The notes under the pieces are model-generated. The model searched no databases and had not been told where the DNA came from. It saw nothing but the letters and a program-made list of their open reading frames with translations. Shown here piece after piece: positions 25,484-34,141 of a stretch of 52,001 nucleotides of DNA (the first letter of the stretch is position 1; every line of letters begins with the position of its first letter). The translations under genes and the position numbers were made by a program. This DNA is from Neptuniibacter pectenicola (lineage in GTDB: Bacteria; Pseudomonadota; Gammaproteobacteria; Pseudomonadales; Balneatricaceae), in NCBI RefSeq assembly GCF_001597735.1, contig NZ_LUTS01000015.1, positions 1 through 52,001 on the forward strand, read 5' to 3'.

Positions 25484-26257
25484 TTAACGCATATAGATGT
25501 CATAAAAAAAGTAGGCGGTGATTGCCACGCTGGCAACAATCACAAACTGGCGCACGGCCTGTTGTGGTAGCCTTTTTGATAAGATCGCAGCGACATAACC
25601 CCCCGCAAGTGACCCTGCCAAAACGATGGTGCCAGAGTACCAATCAATCGCGCCATCAAGCACAAACAGGATAATGGCGATCAGGGAGACTAAGGATGAG
25701 ACTAAGAGTTTTAGCCCATTCATCGCATTAATATCACTATAGCCTGCAAGCGCTAAGTAGCTCAGCGTAATGATGCCTAACCCCGCATTAAAAAAACCAC
25801 CGTAGGTGGCAACACCGAGTAGAAGCAGAGCCAGTAAGAAAGCCCCCATGGATGACGCATGACGATGTACCGTTGACAGTTTTTTTAATGCGCTATTGAG
25901 CTGGCCGCCAAAGATAAAGAGCAAGGTGGCAAAGAGTAGAAGCCAAGGTACCGCTTCCATAAAGAGTGCTTCAGGCGTTTGCAGCAGTAACCACGCGCCG
26001 GCAATCCCACCCACTAAGCTTAAAATGACTATTTTTAGTAGCTCTGGTTTGTGTGCCATTATCTCTTTGCGAAAAGCAAACGCGCCGCTGATATAACCTG
26101 CGCTGGATGAGAATGTGTTCGTCGCATTGGCGATAATCGGGGGCACACCGGCGAATAAGAGGGCGGGGAAGGTAATGAAGCTTCCTCCACCCGCAACAGA
26201 GTTTAAAATGCCGCCTAAAAAGCCGGCAATAAAAAGTACCAATATCTCGAAAGTCAT
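25484..26257 (-). CDS. TSUP-family (TauE/SafE) membrane permease
   Basis: 257 residues from ATG 26257; a TTG seven codons upstream is possible, and neither start has a strong ribosome site. About eight membrane segments form two similar halves. The first half has the family motif AGFLGGILNSVAGGGSFITFPALLFAGVPPIIANATNTF, and the second has GVATYGGFFNAGLGIITLSYLAL. TSUP proteins move sulfite, sulfonates or sulfur-containing organics across the inner membrane. The substrate cannot be deduced. It is a single-gene unit. Confidence 0.88.
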   Translation of the reverse strand: MTFEILVLFIAGFLGGILNSVAGGGSFITFPALLFAGVPPIIANATNTFSSSAGYISGAFAFRKEIMAHKPELLKIVILSLVGGIAGAWLLLQTPEALFMEAVPWLLLFATLLFIFGGQLNSALKKLSTVHRHASSMGAFLLALLLLGVATYGGFFNAGLGIITLSYLALAGYSDINAMNGLKLLVSSLVSLIAIILFVLDGAIDWYSGTIVLAGSLAGGYVAAILSKRLPQQAVRQFVIVASVAITAYFFYDIYMR

Positions 26258-26436
26258 AAGCTGATAATCATTAAACAATTAGAGGGTTTAAGCGTCTATT
26301 CTCGCATGTTCTGGGTTAACTCGAACCCGTATTTATACGTACTTAATTGTGGTGACACCGTTGAACTTATAGGTAAGCGGTCACGTTGATATATTACATC
26401 AAGATAACGTCATTATGTTGCGAACCTATATGCCGA

Positions 26437-27027
26437 TTAGGCAAGGGCTTGGGGTTCTCTGTTATCTAGCTGGGGGGCCGCGGTGATGATCTGCATTAAC
26501 GCGTTGACCCCTGCCTCTAATGAGTGGTTGTTATCGATATGTAGCATTGATGCGTCGGGCAGCGGGTGGAGTAAGGATGCATGTTGCGCTAAGCGTAGAT
26601 CGATTTCCGTTAGGGATTCACGGCCGCGCTTCAGTAATCGGTTTTTTAAGTGTGCTGTATCAACCTCGACCATGATGGGGGTAATACAGTCAAACTGCGC
26701 TAACGCTTCTGGCAGGTAATGTCTTGAACCATTAATAATGACATTGAGTCCGAGTGCGATCCATATTTCTACCTCTTTCCCTATGCCATACAGATGGCCA
26801 TGGGACGCCCAGTGCATGCAGAACATACCATTATCTCTTCGCAGGGCGAATTCTGACTCGGTCAGATGGATGTGGTTTTCGCCACCGGCGTCTGCGGTAC
26901 GGGTAATATAACGGTGTGCAATGACGGCGTTATGGCTATGGTCTAGTCGATCACGGCAACCTTGGAGTAGGGAATCTTTACCGGACCCCGACGCTCCCAT
27001 TAAATAATACACATGTCCGCTCATCAC
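26437..27027 (-). CDS. phnN: ribose 1,5-bisphosphate phosphokinase
   Basis: 196 residues, guanylate-kinase fold. The P-loop is GASGSGKDSLL (about residues 11-21); RYITR, HWASHGHLYGIG and the late VEVDTAHLKNRLLKRGRES match PhnN. The enzyme turns ribose 1,5-bisphosphate plus ATP into PRPP, the last step of phosphonate breakdown by C-P lyase. No other phn gene is nearby; solitary phnN genes occur in other proteobacteria as an alternative PRPP route. Confidence 0.85.
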   Translation of the reverse strand: MMSGHVYYLMGASGSGKDSLLQGCRDRLDHSHNAVIAHRYITRTADAGGENHIHLTESEFALRRDNGMFCMHWASHGHLYGIGKEVEIWIALGLNVIINGSRHYLPEALAQFDCITPIMVEVDTAHLKNRLLKRGRESLTEIDLRLAQHASLLHPLPDASMLHIDNNHSLEAGVNALMQIITAAPQLDNREPQALA

Positions 27028-27044
27028 TATCCCGTCAGCCGTTG

Positions 27045-27085
27045 AAATCTATCCTCTTTATACAGCATTGGAGGATAGATTTTTA
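27045..27085. terminator. strong hairpin terminator
   Basis: AAATCTATCCTC (27045-27056) pairs perfectly with GAGGATAGATTT (27071-27082), with T-rich sequence on the + side. It separates the DUF1127 gene from phnN. Confidence 0.8.
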
Positions 27086-27123
27086 TGTTGATTTATCTCT
27101 CTCGTCATTACTAAGCCCCTGTC

Positions 27124-27360
27124 TTATCGCCAAAATGGTTTGTTTGACTCCTGTTTTGCTTGCTCAGGGGTCACTCCAATATCGCTGAGGCGTGCGTTAT
27201 CGAGCTTAGCCAATGCGTTTCTTGATTGGTAGTTCTGCTGCCAATGGTGGAGCTGTTGCTGTAGCCTTTTTTGATAACGGCCTAATAATTGTAAATTAAA
27301 ACTTACTTGAAAGCGCTCCTCTAACGGGCCTTTTAAATGCCCTCTTGGTAAAGCGATCAT
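27124..27360 (-). CDS. DUF1127 small protein
   Basis: 78 residues. The C-terminal 45 have the DUF1127 pattern NALAKLDNARLSDIGVTPEQAKQESNKPFWR, rich in Arg and Lys. Family members are often small regulators of phosphate or carbon metabolism that bind RNA, but most are uncharacterised. The gene is divergent from the LysR-type gene with a 110-base gap, the usual arrangement for a regulator and its target. Confidence 0.85.
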   Translation of the reverse strand: MIALPRGHLKGPLEERFQVSFNLQLLGRYQKRLQQQLHHWQQNYQSRNALAKLDNARLSDIGVTPEQAKQESNKPFWR

Positions 27361-27471
27361 GATGAATACCTCATATTTGTTGAATTTGCAGGATGTTATG
27401 CATATTCTGAGGTTGTTGCTGCTACACTGACAAACGATATATTTTACAGTTCACTTAAGAAAATCTTAATT

Positions 27472-28404
27472 ATGAGCCGATTGCCACCGTTAAAAGCACT
27501 CAGGGTATTTCAGGTTGCTGCTGAGTGTGGCAGCTTTAAATTGGCTGCCGAGAAGCTTCATGTCACGCAAGCGGCCGTTAGTCAGCAGATTAAACTGCTG
27601 GAGGCATTTTTTGATGAGCCGCTGTTTACACGTCTAAATCGCGAAATTAGACCGACACCTTCAGCGCTTCAATTACTGCCGTTTATTCAACAGGCGTTTT
27701 CTTTGATTGAAGAGGGTAGTAAAGCCCTAGAGGCTGATGCCTTTCCCCATCAGTTAAAGATCACATCGATTCCCTCTTTTGCGGCCCAATGGTTAATTCC
27801 TAAATTAGGTGTTTTTCAAGCGCAACAACCGGACTTGAGCTGTTTTATCTCCACCTCGTTGGACCTACATGACTTCAGCGATGATTCTCAGGACCTCGCT
27901 ATCCGTTTCGGGTTGGGTGGCTTCGCCGGATTAAAGGAGAGAATGATCGCCCATGATTATATCTTGCCCCTTTGTCACCCGATGCTATTTGACTCGTTAA
28001 AGAGGGGGGAGCGTACCCTTGATGAGATGCCGATTCTCCTTGATAGCTCACCGGAACTCGCGCCCTTAAATGCAGCGTTTCAAGCTAAATTTGGCGCGCC
28101 GAGCAAAGTTGCACTGCAAGTCGAAGATTCAAGCTTACTCATGAATGCGGTGTTGAATGGACAAGGTGTTGCGCCTATCCGTTATAGCCTCGCTTTTGAG
28201 TTAATTCAGCGAGGGCAGTTAGTCTGTCCCGCTAACGTTTACTGGAACTCAGATTTTCGCTATTACTTGGTCGCGCCTGAAGCGTATTTCGAACGGCATA
28301 AGGTCAAGGTCTTTAGCCAATGGATTATCGATGAAGTCTCCGTGATCGAGAAAAGCTGGCAAGCCTACAAACAGCAAGCAGGGTTAACGCTACAGCTGCT
28401 TTAA
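27472..28404 (+). CDS. LysR-type transcriptional regulator (GcvA group)
   Basis: 310 residues. The N-terminal winged helix-turn-helix is MSRLPPLKALRVFQVAAECG then KLAAEKLHVTQAAVSQQIKLLE, as in GcvA. An effector-binding domain with periplasmic-binding-protein fold follows (about 90-295; SIPSFAAQWLIPKLGVF, then VEDSSLLMNAVLNGQGVAPI). It is divergent from the DUF1127 gene and may control it. The effector is unknown. Confidence 0.9.
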   Translation: MSRLPPLKALRVFQVAAECGSFKLAAEKLHVTQAAVSQQIKLLEAFFDEPLFTRLNREIRPTPSALQLLPFIQQAFSLIEEGSKALEADAFPHQLKITSIPSFAAQWLIPKLGVFQAQQPDLSCFISTSLDLHDFSDDSQDLAIRFGLGGFAGLKERMIAHDYILPLCHPMLFDSLKRGERTLDEMPILLDSSPELAPLNAAFQAKFGAPSKVALQVEDSSLLMNAVLNGQGVAPIRYSLAFELIQRGQLVCPANVYWNSDFRYYLVAPEAYFERHKVKVFSQWIIDEVSVIEKSWQAYKQQAGLTLQLL

Positions 28405-28433
28405 TTCAGCTGGGCAGCTTACCTCAGTACAAC

Positions 28434-28449
28434 TGGCACGAACACTGCA
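28434..28449 (+). promoter_or_regulatory. sigma-54 (-24/-12) promoter of the permease-kinase fusion
   Basis: TGGCACGAACACTGCA matches TGGCACG-N4-TTGCA at all but one position, with GG and GC exactly 10 apart. Transcription would start near 28460, leaving a leader of about 170 bases. Confidence 0.6.
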
Positions 28450-28450
28450 C

Positions 28451-28487
28451 TAATTGAATGCAAACAATGAAGGATTGTGCTCAATTA
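28451..28487. promoter_or_regulatory. imperfect palindrome at the predicted start point
   Basis: TAATTGA (28451-28457) and TCAATTA (28481-28487) enclose further paired blocks (GCA/TGC and CAAT/ATTG). It overlaps the predicted sigma-54 start point, so it may be an operator or form the first hairpin of the leader RNA. Confidence 0.45.
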
Positions 28488-28561
28488 AACTGCACCTCCC
28501 ACTATATAAAGGCTGCGAGCCTAGAGTCCCGCACGTGCTTTTGATCGTGCTATACCTAATA

Positions 28562-28607
28562 TGCACCGCATAGGTGCCTCGCTGCTCTTTTGTGGTGCGT
28601 TTTTGTG
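28562..28607 (+). other. alternative hairpins in the leader of the fusion gene
   Basis: GCACC near 28562 can pair with GGTGC close by (five-base loop) or with GGTGCG further on (about 28596-28601), which is followed by five T. Two exclusive stems, one with a T-run, are the layout of an attenuator. No known riboswitch class was recognised. It lies 30-70 bases before the start codon. Confidence 0.35.
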
Positions 28608-28633
28608 TGGGCATGATTTGGTGATAGGTGGAT

Positions 28634-31600
28634 ATGAGTGCTTCACAACGTATTTTAAAAGAGCGCCGGCATTACAATAAGTGGGTGGCAAACCAAACGT
28701 TAGAGGATTACGCCCTGCGTTTTACCGCTGTGGGTGGTCGCCATATGAGCATCTCCAAAGTAGGGATGACGGCGCTAGGCGGTGCCTCCTTTTTAGCGTT
28801 AGAGGGGTTAGCGGCGGCAGTCACTTTAAGTTATGGTTTTACCAACACGCTCATGGCGATGTTGGCGGTTTGCGTCGTACTATTTATTACCGGTTTCCCA
28901 ATCGCTTATTACTGCGCAAAACATGGTTTAGATATCGACCTGCTAACCCGTGGGGCTGGGTTTGGTTACCTTGGGTCCACCATCACCTCACTTATCTATG
29001 CCTCGTTTACCTTTATCTTTTTTGCGATTGAAGCCGCTATTCTTGCATCTGCATTACATGTGTTGCTCGGTATTCCCCTGTTTATCGGGTATGTCATCTG
29101 CGCGGTGGCTGTTATCCCTATTGTGACCCACGGTATTACCGCGATTAGTAAATTTCAGGTGGGCACTCAATTTATCTGGTTGCTATTACAGTGCTCTGCG
29201 TTAGCCGTCGTGTTGATCTATGAATACGATAACCTTGCGGGTTGGACTGAGTTTGTTGCGCCACAAGCACCGGAGGGTAGTGATTTTAATCTGGTGCTAT
29301 TTGGCTCGGCGGTATCAATTTTTATCGCATTGGTGGCACAAATAGGCGAACAAGCGGATTACTTACGGTTTATGCCGCCTAAAACGGTAGAAAATCGAAA
29401 GCGCTGGTGGTTTTGGTTAGTACTGTCTGGCCCTGGGTGGGTTTGGGTGGGCTTTATTAAAATGTTATTAGGGTCGTTTTTGGCTTACCTCGCCTTTACG
29501 CAGCTGATGCCTTTTGAGCAAGCAACGGACCCGACCTACCTCTATACGCAAGTGTTTCTAACGCTTACGGAATCACCGGTTATCTCGCTTATTTTGGCGG
29601 CGATCATGGTGATTCTTTGTCAGATGAAAATTAATGTGACGAATGCCTATGCGGGCTCAATCGCATGGTCTAACTTTTTCTCTCGATTAACCCACAGTCA
29701 TCCGGGACGTGTGGTTTGGTTGGTGTTTAACGTGTCTATTGCTCTGCTGTTAATGGAGCTTGGGATATATCAGGCGTTAGAAGCGATTTTGGGTATTTTC
29801 GCTATTTTAGCCCTCGGGTGGTTGGGGTCACTTTCGGCGGACCTTCTGATTAATAAGCCCTTAGGATTAAGCCCTAAAAATATCGAGTTTAAACGGGCTC
29901 ACCTGTATGACATCAACCCTGTGGGCATTGGCTCTATGCTGATCTCTACAGTATTAGGGTTGTTGGCATATCTGGGGCTTTTGGGTGAAGTGGCCAAACC
30001 GCTGTGTCACTTTGTGACCTTGTTGGCGTGTTTTATCTGTGTCCCACTGATCGCATGGTTGACGAAAGGGCGTTACTACATTGCCCGTGAATCCGCTAAT
30101 TTAAGCCGCTTTATGAGTGATGAAAAACGGATTCACCCTGCGGCGATTGCAACATTGACCTGTGGTATTTGTGAAAACAAATTTGAACTGGAAGATATGA
30201 GTTACTGCCCAGCCTATGAGCAGCCCATCTGCTCATTATGCTGCTCATTGGATGTGCGTTGTTTAGATGGATGTAAGCCAAAAACGGGTATCTCCCAGCG
30301 TTGGTTAAAATATTTATACCGTTATCTCCCGCGATCTGCGGTACGTTCTATCTACTCCCGCTTCGGCCGGTTTATTGCGTGGGTGTTCAGTGTAAACATT
30401 GTGTTGGGTGGGCTGTTGCTGCTGATCTATACCCAAATGAAACCTGCAAATGCGGCTGAAATAATGCTGCTTGAAAAAACCTTTATCTCTCTGTTTATTA
30501 CTTTGTTTATTGCATCCGGTGTGGCCACGTGGGTGTTTCTGCTTGCCCATGAGAGTCGGGTGACAGCGCAAAAAGAATCGAATCGACAAAGTTTAAAGCT
30601 CACACGTGAGATCGATGCCCATGAGCAAACGGATAGAGAGCTACAGCAGGCTAAAGAGCATGCTGAGCGGGCTAACGCGGCTAAAAGTCGTTACCTTACT
30701 GGTATAAGTCATGAGCTGCGGACGCCATTACAGTCTATTTTAGGCTATGCGCAGTTGCTCGGTGATAAAGACAGTATTGCGGATGAACATAAGCGGGGTT
30801 TAAAAATCATTCACCGAAGTGGACAGTACCTCACTGATTTAATTGAGGGGTTGCTGGATATATCTAAGATCGAAGCGGGGCGGTTAGACCTGTATCGCAA
30901 TCAAGTTCAGCTACCAGAGCTCATTGATCAGCTGGCCCAGATGTTTACGGTGCAAGCAGAACAAAAAAACTTAAAATTTAGTTGTCGAATTCATAACCCT
31001 CTGCCTGATGTAGTTATTACGGATGAAAAACGGTTAAGACAGATCTTAATTAACCTGTTATCTAATGCGATTAAATATACGCCTCAAGGTCATATTGATT
31101 TTGAAATAAACTATCGCAATCAAGTGGCTGAATTCTGTATTCGAGATACAGGCCCCGGTATTGATGAGGATCACTTGCAGCGTATCTTTGATCCCTTCGA
31201 GCGGGTCCGAAACAGGGATACGGCCAGTTTGCCAGGCACAGGGCTTGGGTTAACCATTGTAAAACTGCTCGCTGAGATTATGGGGGGCGACCTGCAGGTC
31301 GATAGCCAGCTAAAGAAAGGATCTGAATTTAAAGTGAGTTTGCTTCTGCCCTGGGTGGATGGTGCTCATATTGATGAGCCTAAGCTACGTAAAGTGATGG
31401 GCTATGAAGGGTTTCAGCGTACGATATGTTTGGTGGATGATGACCCCGTTCTACGTGGTTTACTGTCTGATCTGCTCGTTCCGCTAGGGTTTAACACCGT
31501 GGAAGCGCATGATGGCCCTAGCTGTTTGCAGTTGGTTAAGCAGGTAAGGCCCGATCTTTTTCTACTGGATATCTCGATGCCGGGGATCAGTGGTTTAGAG

Positions 31601-32110
31601 CTGGCCAGCCTGTTAAGGCAGCAGGGGCATAAAGAGCCGATCGTTATGCTGTCAGCTGATGCACAAGAGTATAATCAGCAAGCGGACTATCAATCGGTTT
31701 ATGATGATTACTTAGTGAAGCCAGTGAGTAATCATCTATTGCTGGATAAATTGGCTCAATACCTTGATTTAGATTGGGTGTATCGCACAGAATCGTCCAC
31801 ACTGGTTGTCCCTAGTCGTTTACAGATCAGTGACGCCGACACTGCACTGAACAGCACTGCGGTGGTCGGGGAGACTGTGGCGCCGTCAGCGGAGCATAAT
31901 AGGGCGGTTAAAAACTTACCTAAGCACAGCTTGCTGTTAGAGCTTAAAGCCTACGCTGAAATGGGGTACCAAAAGGGCGTCAATACTATTTTGCAGCAGA
32001 TTGATGAAGAAGGGATTCTCAATGCAGAGTCATTTGGGCACCTACAGGCATTATCTCAAGCATTCCAATTTGAAAAACTGGCACAGCATATAGAGGCACA
32101 TACCCTATGA
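28634..32110 (+). CDS. NCS1-type permease fused to a hybrid sensor histidine kinase
   Basis: 1158 residues from ATG 28634; AGGTGG lies five bases upstream, and GTG 28628 lacks a site. Residues 1-500 form a 12-helix NCS1 (cytosine/purine/hydantoin) transporter with TRGAGFGYLGS. Eight Cys follow at 510, 513, 525, 533, 536, 537, 543 and 547 (CGIC...CSLCCSLDVRC), a likely zinc or iron-sulfur site. Then come two membrane helices, a coiled coil, a HisKA domain (phospho-acceptor His693 in GISHELRTP), an intact HATPase domain, a receiver (Asp979 in LLDISMPG) and a helical C-terminus. The layout parallels CbrA: transport or binding gates a kinase. The ligand is unknown. The stop overlaps the response regulator by four bases. 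Confidence 0.88.
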   Translation: MSASQRILKERRHYNKWVANQTLEDYALRFTAVGGRHMSISKVGMTALGGASFLALEGLAAAVTLSYGFTNTLMAMLAVCVVLFITGFPIAYYCAKHGLDIDLLTRGAGFGYLGSTITSLIYASFTFIFFAIEAAILASALHVLLGIPLFIGYVICAVAVIPIVTHGITAISKFQVGTQFIWLLLQCSALAVVLIYEYDNLAGWTEFVAPQAPEGSDFNLVLFGSAVSIFIALVAQIGEQADYLRFMPPKTVENRKRWWFWLVLSGPGWVWVGFIKMLLGSFLAYLAFTQLMPFEQATDPTYLYTQVFLTLTESPVISLILAAIMVILCQMKINVTNAYAGSIAWSNFFSRLTHSHPGRVVWLVFNVSIALLLMELGIYQALEAILGIFAILALGWLGSLSADLLINKPLGLSPKNIEFKRAHLYDINPVGIGSMLISTVLGLLAYLGLLGEVAKPLCHFVTLLACFICVPLIAWLTKGRYYIARESANLSRFMSDEKRIHPAAIATLTCGICENKFELEDMSYCPAYEQPICSLCCSLDVRCLDGCKPKTGISQRWLKYLYRYLPRSAVRSIYSRFGRFIAWVFSVNIVLGGLLLLIYTQMKPANAAEIMLLEKTFISLFITLFIASGVATWVFLLAHESRVTAQKESNRQSLKLTREIDAHEQTDRELQQAKEHAERANAAKSRYLTGISHELRTPLQSILGYAQLLGDKDSIADEHKRGLKIIHRSGQYLTDLIEGLLDISKIEAGRLDLYRNQVQLPELIDQLAQMFTVQAEQKNLKFSCRIHNPLPDVVITDEKRLRQILINLLSNAIKYTPQGHIDFEINYRNQVAEFCIRDTGPGIDEDHLQRIFDPFERVRNRDTASLPGTGLGLTIVKLLAEIMGGDLQVDSQLKKGSEFKVSLLLPWVDGAHIDEPKLRKVMGYEGFQRTICLVDDDPVLRGLLSDLLVPLGFNTVEAHDGPSCLQLVKQVRPDLFLLDISMPGISGLELASLLRQQGHKEPIVMLSADAQEYNQQADYQSVYDDYLVKPVSNHLLLDKLAQYLDLDWVYRTESSTLVVPSRLQISDADTALNSTAVVGETVAPSAEHNRAVKNLPKHSLLLELKAYAEMGYQKGVNTILQQIDEEGILNAESFGHLQALSQAFQFEKLAQHIEAHTL

Positions 32111-33018
32111 AAGCGGCACTAGGGAAAGAGATCGTTTTAGTGGTGGATGATTCACCCGATGCCCTGAGTTTAATCAATGATGCCTTAGAGCACGCAGGCA
32201 TGGATGTATTAGTTGCACTTGAGGGGCGTCAGGCGCTGACCATTGCGCAACGGATTCGCCCCGACATTATCTTGTTGGATGCGATCATGCCTAATATGGA
32301 TGGGTTTGAAACCTGCTTAGCGCTTAAAGCCGACCCTACACTCGCATCCATCCCCGTTATTTTTATGACCGGGTTAACGGATACCTGTGATGTGGTGAGA
32401 GGGCTTGAGGCGGGGGGCGTGGATTACTTGACGAAACCGATCAACCCTCATGAGTTGCTTGCAAGAATGCGGGTGCATTTGGCCAATGCCCGTCAGGCCG
32501 TTAGCGTAGAGTCTGCATTGGATAGTAGCGGTCAGCATCTAGTGACCGTGAATGCCCACGGGGTGATGTTATGGGGTACGCCGCAGGCGCATGCTCTATT
32601 AGCAAAAGCCGAGATCGACTCCCTTCGTCAAGCAAAGGAGCTCGCGCCCCAGATACAGCGTTGGCTACAGCAGCCCGAGTTGGCGCAAAGCCAAGCGTTA
32701 AAGGTTAAGCAGCTGAGTTACCCCTTAGAGCTTAAACTGGTTGCTTACCAGAGTAGTGATGAAGTGTTAGTGCGGTTAATTGATGGAAATCGACCAACGG
32801 GGTCTGCACTGTTAAAAAGTAAACTTTCAATCACTGAGCGTGAATCTGAGGTGCTGCACTGGATTGCAAACGGAAAAACAAACCGCGAGATTGCAGAAAT
32901 TCTTGAAATGAGTCCCAGGACAGTGAATAAGCACCTTGAGCAGCTTTTTCCTAAACTCGGTGTAGAGAACCGTACCGCAGCGGCGGGTGTCGCATTGCGC
33001 GTCTTAGCCTCAGAGTAA
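32107..33018 (+). CDS. LuxR-type response regulator
   Basis: 303 residues. The N-terminal receiver has the acidic pair VVDDS, phospho-acceptor Asp in ILLDAIMPNMDG and Lys in YLTKPINP. A linker of about 100 residues leads to a LuxR/NarL helix-turn-helix (LSITERESEVLHWIANGKTNREIAEILEMSPRTVNKHLEQLF). It overlaps the kinase by four bases and is its natural phosphate acceptor, giving the relay His693, Asp979, then this receiver through an unseen Hpt, or direct transfer. Targets are unknown; AgmR/ExaE-like regulators of PQQ alcohol oxidation have the same architecture. Confidence 0.88.
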   Translation: MKAALGKEIVLVVDDSPDALSLINDALEHAGMDVLVALEGRQALTIAQRIRPDIILLDAIMPNMDGFETCLALKADPTLASIPVIFMTGLTDTCDVVRGLEAGGVDYLTKPINPHELLARMRVHLANARQAVSVESALDSSGQHLVTVNAHGVMLWGTPQAHALLAKAEIDSLRQAKELAPQIQRWLQQPELAQSQALKVKQLSYPLELKLVAYQSSDEVLVRLIDGNRPTGSALLKSKLSITERESEVLHWIANGKTNREIAEILEMSPRTVNKHLEQLFPKLGVENRTAAAGVALRVLASE

Positions 33019-33344
33019 GGCACACTGCATGTTTAGCGCCCTGTTTTGAGTATTCGAGCAGGGCATAATGAGCATATGCTCTCCCTCCCTGTGCTTTATC
33101 GCACCCTCAGCCTACGGGTGATAACGCCATCGCTAATATTATCGCCGTACTGTTGGAAACATTAGGCGGCCAGCGGATTATTAGTAGGTTATAAGCCTAT
33201 CGCCTTGTTTCCTGTGCCATTGAATCCATTCCCTTAACTCTATCTTTATAACCATTTGAAAAATAATGGCTATTATGATGAACTAAGAACTGCTTGCTGT
33301 ATTGATTACGTACTGCCAATGGCCTAAAAATGAAGGAAGCTGCT
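33019..33344. other. intergenic region
   Basis: About 325 bases with only small inverted repeats (for example CACCC/GGGTG at 33102-33120 extended by TTAT/ATAA). No terminator with a T-run, RNA gene or open frame with a ribosome site was seen. Confidence 0.4.
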
Positions 33345-34106
33345 GTGTCTTATCTTAAAAAAATAGTGTATGTCGCCGTGGCTGTATGGACGGTTGTGGC
33401 GTGTTCATTGACGTATGGACAGGCGGCACAGGCTGAATCAATCGAGTTGTATACTGTTGATTACCCGCCTTACACGATTATGGGTCAAGACGGTGTCTTT
33501 AGCGGTATTGATGTTGATGTGGTTAAAGCCGCATTTTTAGCGGTAGGTATTAATGTTGAGCTGAAAACGGCCCCCTGGACACGCATTTTAAAAAATATAG
33601 AGCATGGTCATACGTTAGGAACAATCAGCTGCTCTAAACGTCCTGAACGCCTTGGATATGTGATTTTCAGTGCGCCGATAAGTGCAGTAAACGATGTCGC
33701 GGTCATGGCTGCGCTGGCTGATGATCAAGCCTTAGCGCAGGTGAGTGATCTGGAAAAATTTGAGGTGATTGCGGTTAATGGTTGGGGGGTTGAGCAAGAA
33801 CTCAGTCGGCTCGGGATCGCCCATACAACAACACCTAGCATTGAAACAGGGGTCAATGCGGTTATAAATCGAGGTGTAGACGTTTTTTATAATGGAGAGC
33901 TATCAACGCTCTTTAGGGCTAGAGAATTAGGCCTTCTTGATAAGATCAAGTTAAAGCACTTTAAGGATAAAATGAGTACACCCTTACATATTTGCTTTAG
34001 TAAGCAGCATAGTGAGAGCCAGCGCCTAGTCGAACGCTTTAATCTAGGCTTGTCGCGTATAAAGGATCAGGGAATTTACCAAGCCATTTATGACAAGTAT
34101 CTGTAA
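33345..34106 (+). CDS. family 3 periplasmic solute-binding protein
   Basis: 253 residues from GTG 33345, chosen because AAGGAAG ends five bases before it; ATG 33330 also reads in frame but contains that site within its own codons. Signal peptide: SYLKKIVYVAVAVWTVVACSLTYGQAAQA. The mature part is a family 3 binding protein (ELYTVDYPPYTIMGQDG, then GIDVDVVKAAFLAVG and GTISCSKRPERLGYVIFSAPI). There is no ABC partner. It is 35 bases from a membrane GGDEF-EAL gene, so it may be the ligand sensor for that protein; this is inference from gene order. Confidence 0.85.
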   Translation: MSYLKKIVYVAVAVWTVVACSLTYGQAAQAESIELYTVDYPPYTIMGQDGVFSGIDVDVVKAAFLAVGINVELKTAPWTRILKNIEHGHTLGTISCSKRPERLGYVIFSAPISAVNDVAVMAALADDQALAQVSDLEKFEVIAVNGWGVEQELSRLGIAHTTTPSIETGVNAVINRGVDVFYNGELSTLFRARELGLLDKIKLKHFKDKMSTPLHICFSKQHSESQRLVERFNLGLSRIKDQGIYQAIYDKYL

Positions 34107-34141
34107 TTATTATGATCAGCTATCGCGAGTAGGGTATCTGC

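Noticed and set aside
28628-28633. GTG start two codons before the fusion kinase
   Set aside because: AGGTGG is correctly spaced for ATG 28634 but not for the GTG.
33096-33124. CACCC/GGGTG stem as a terminator after the response regulator
   Set aside because: The stem is short and has no T-run on either strand.
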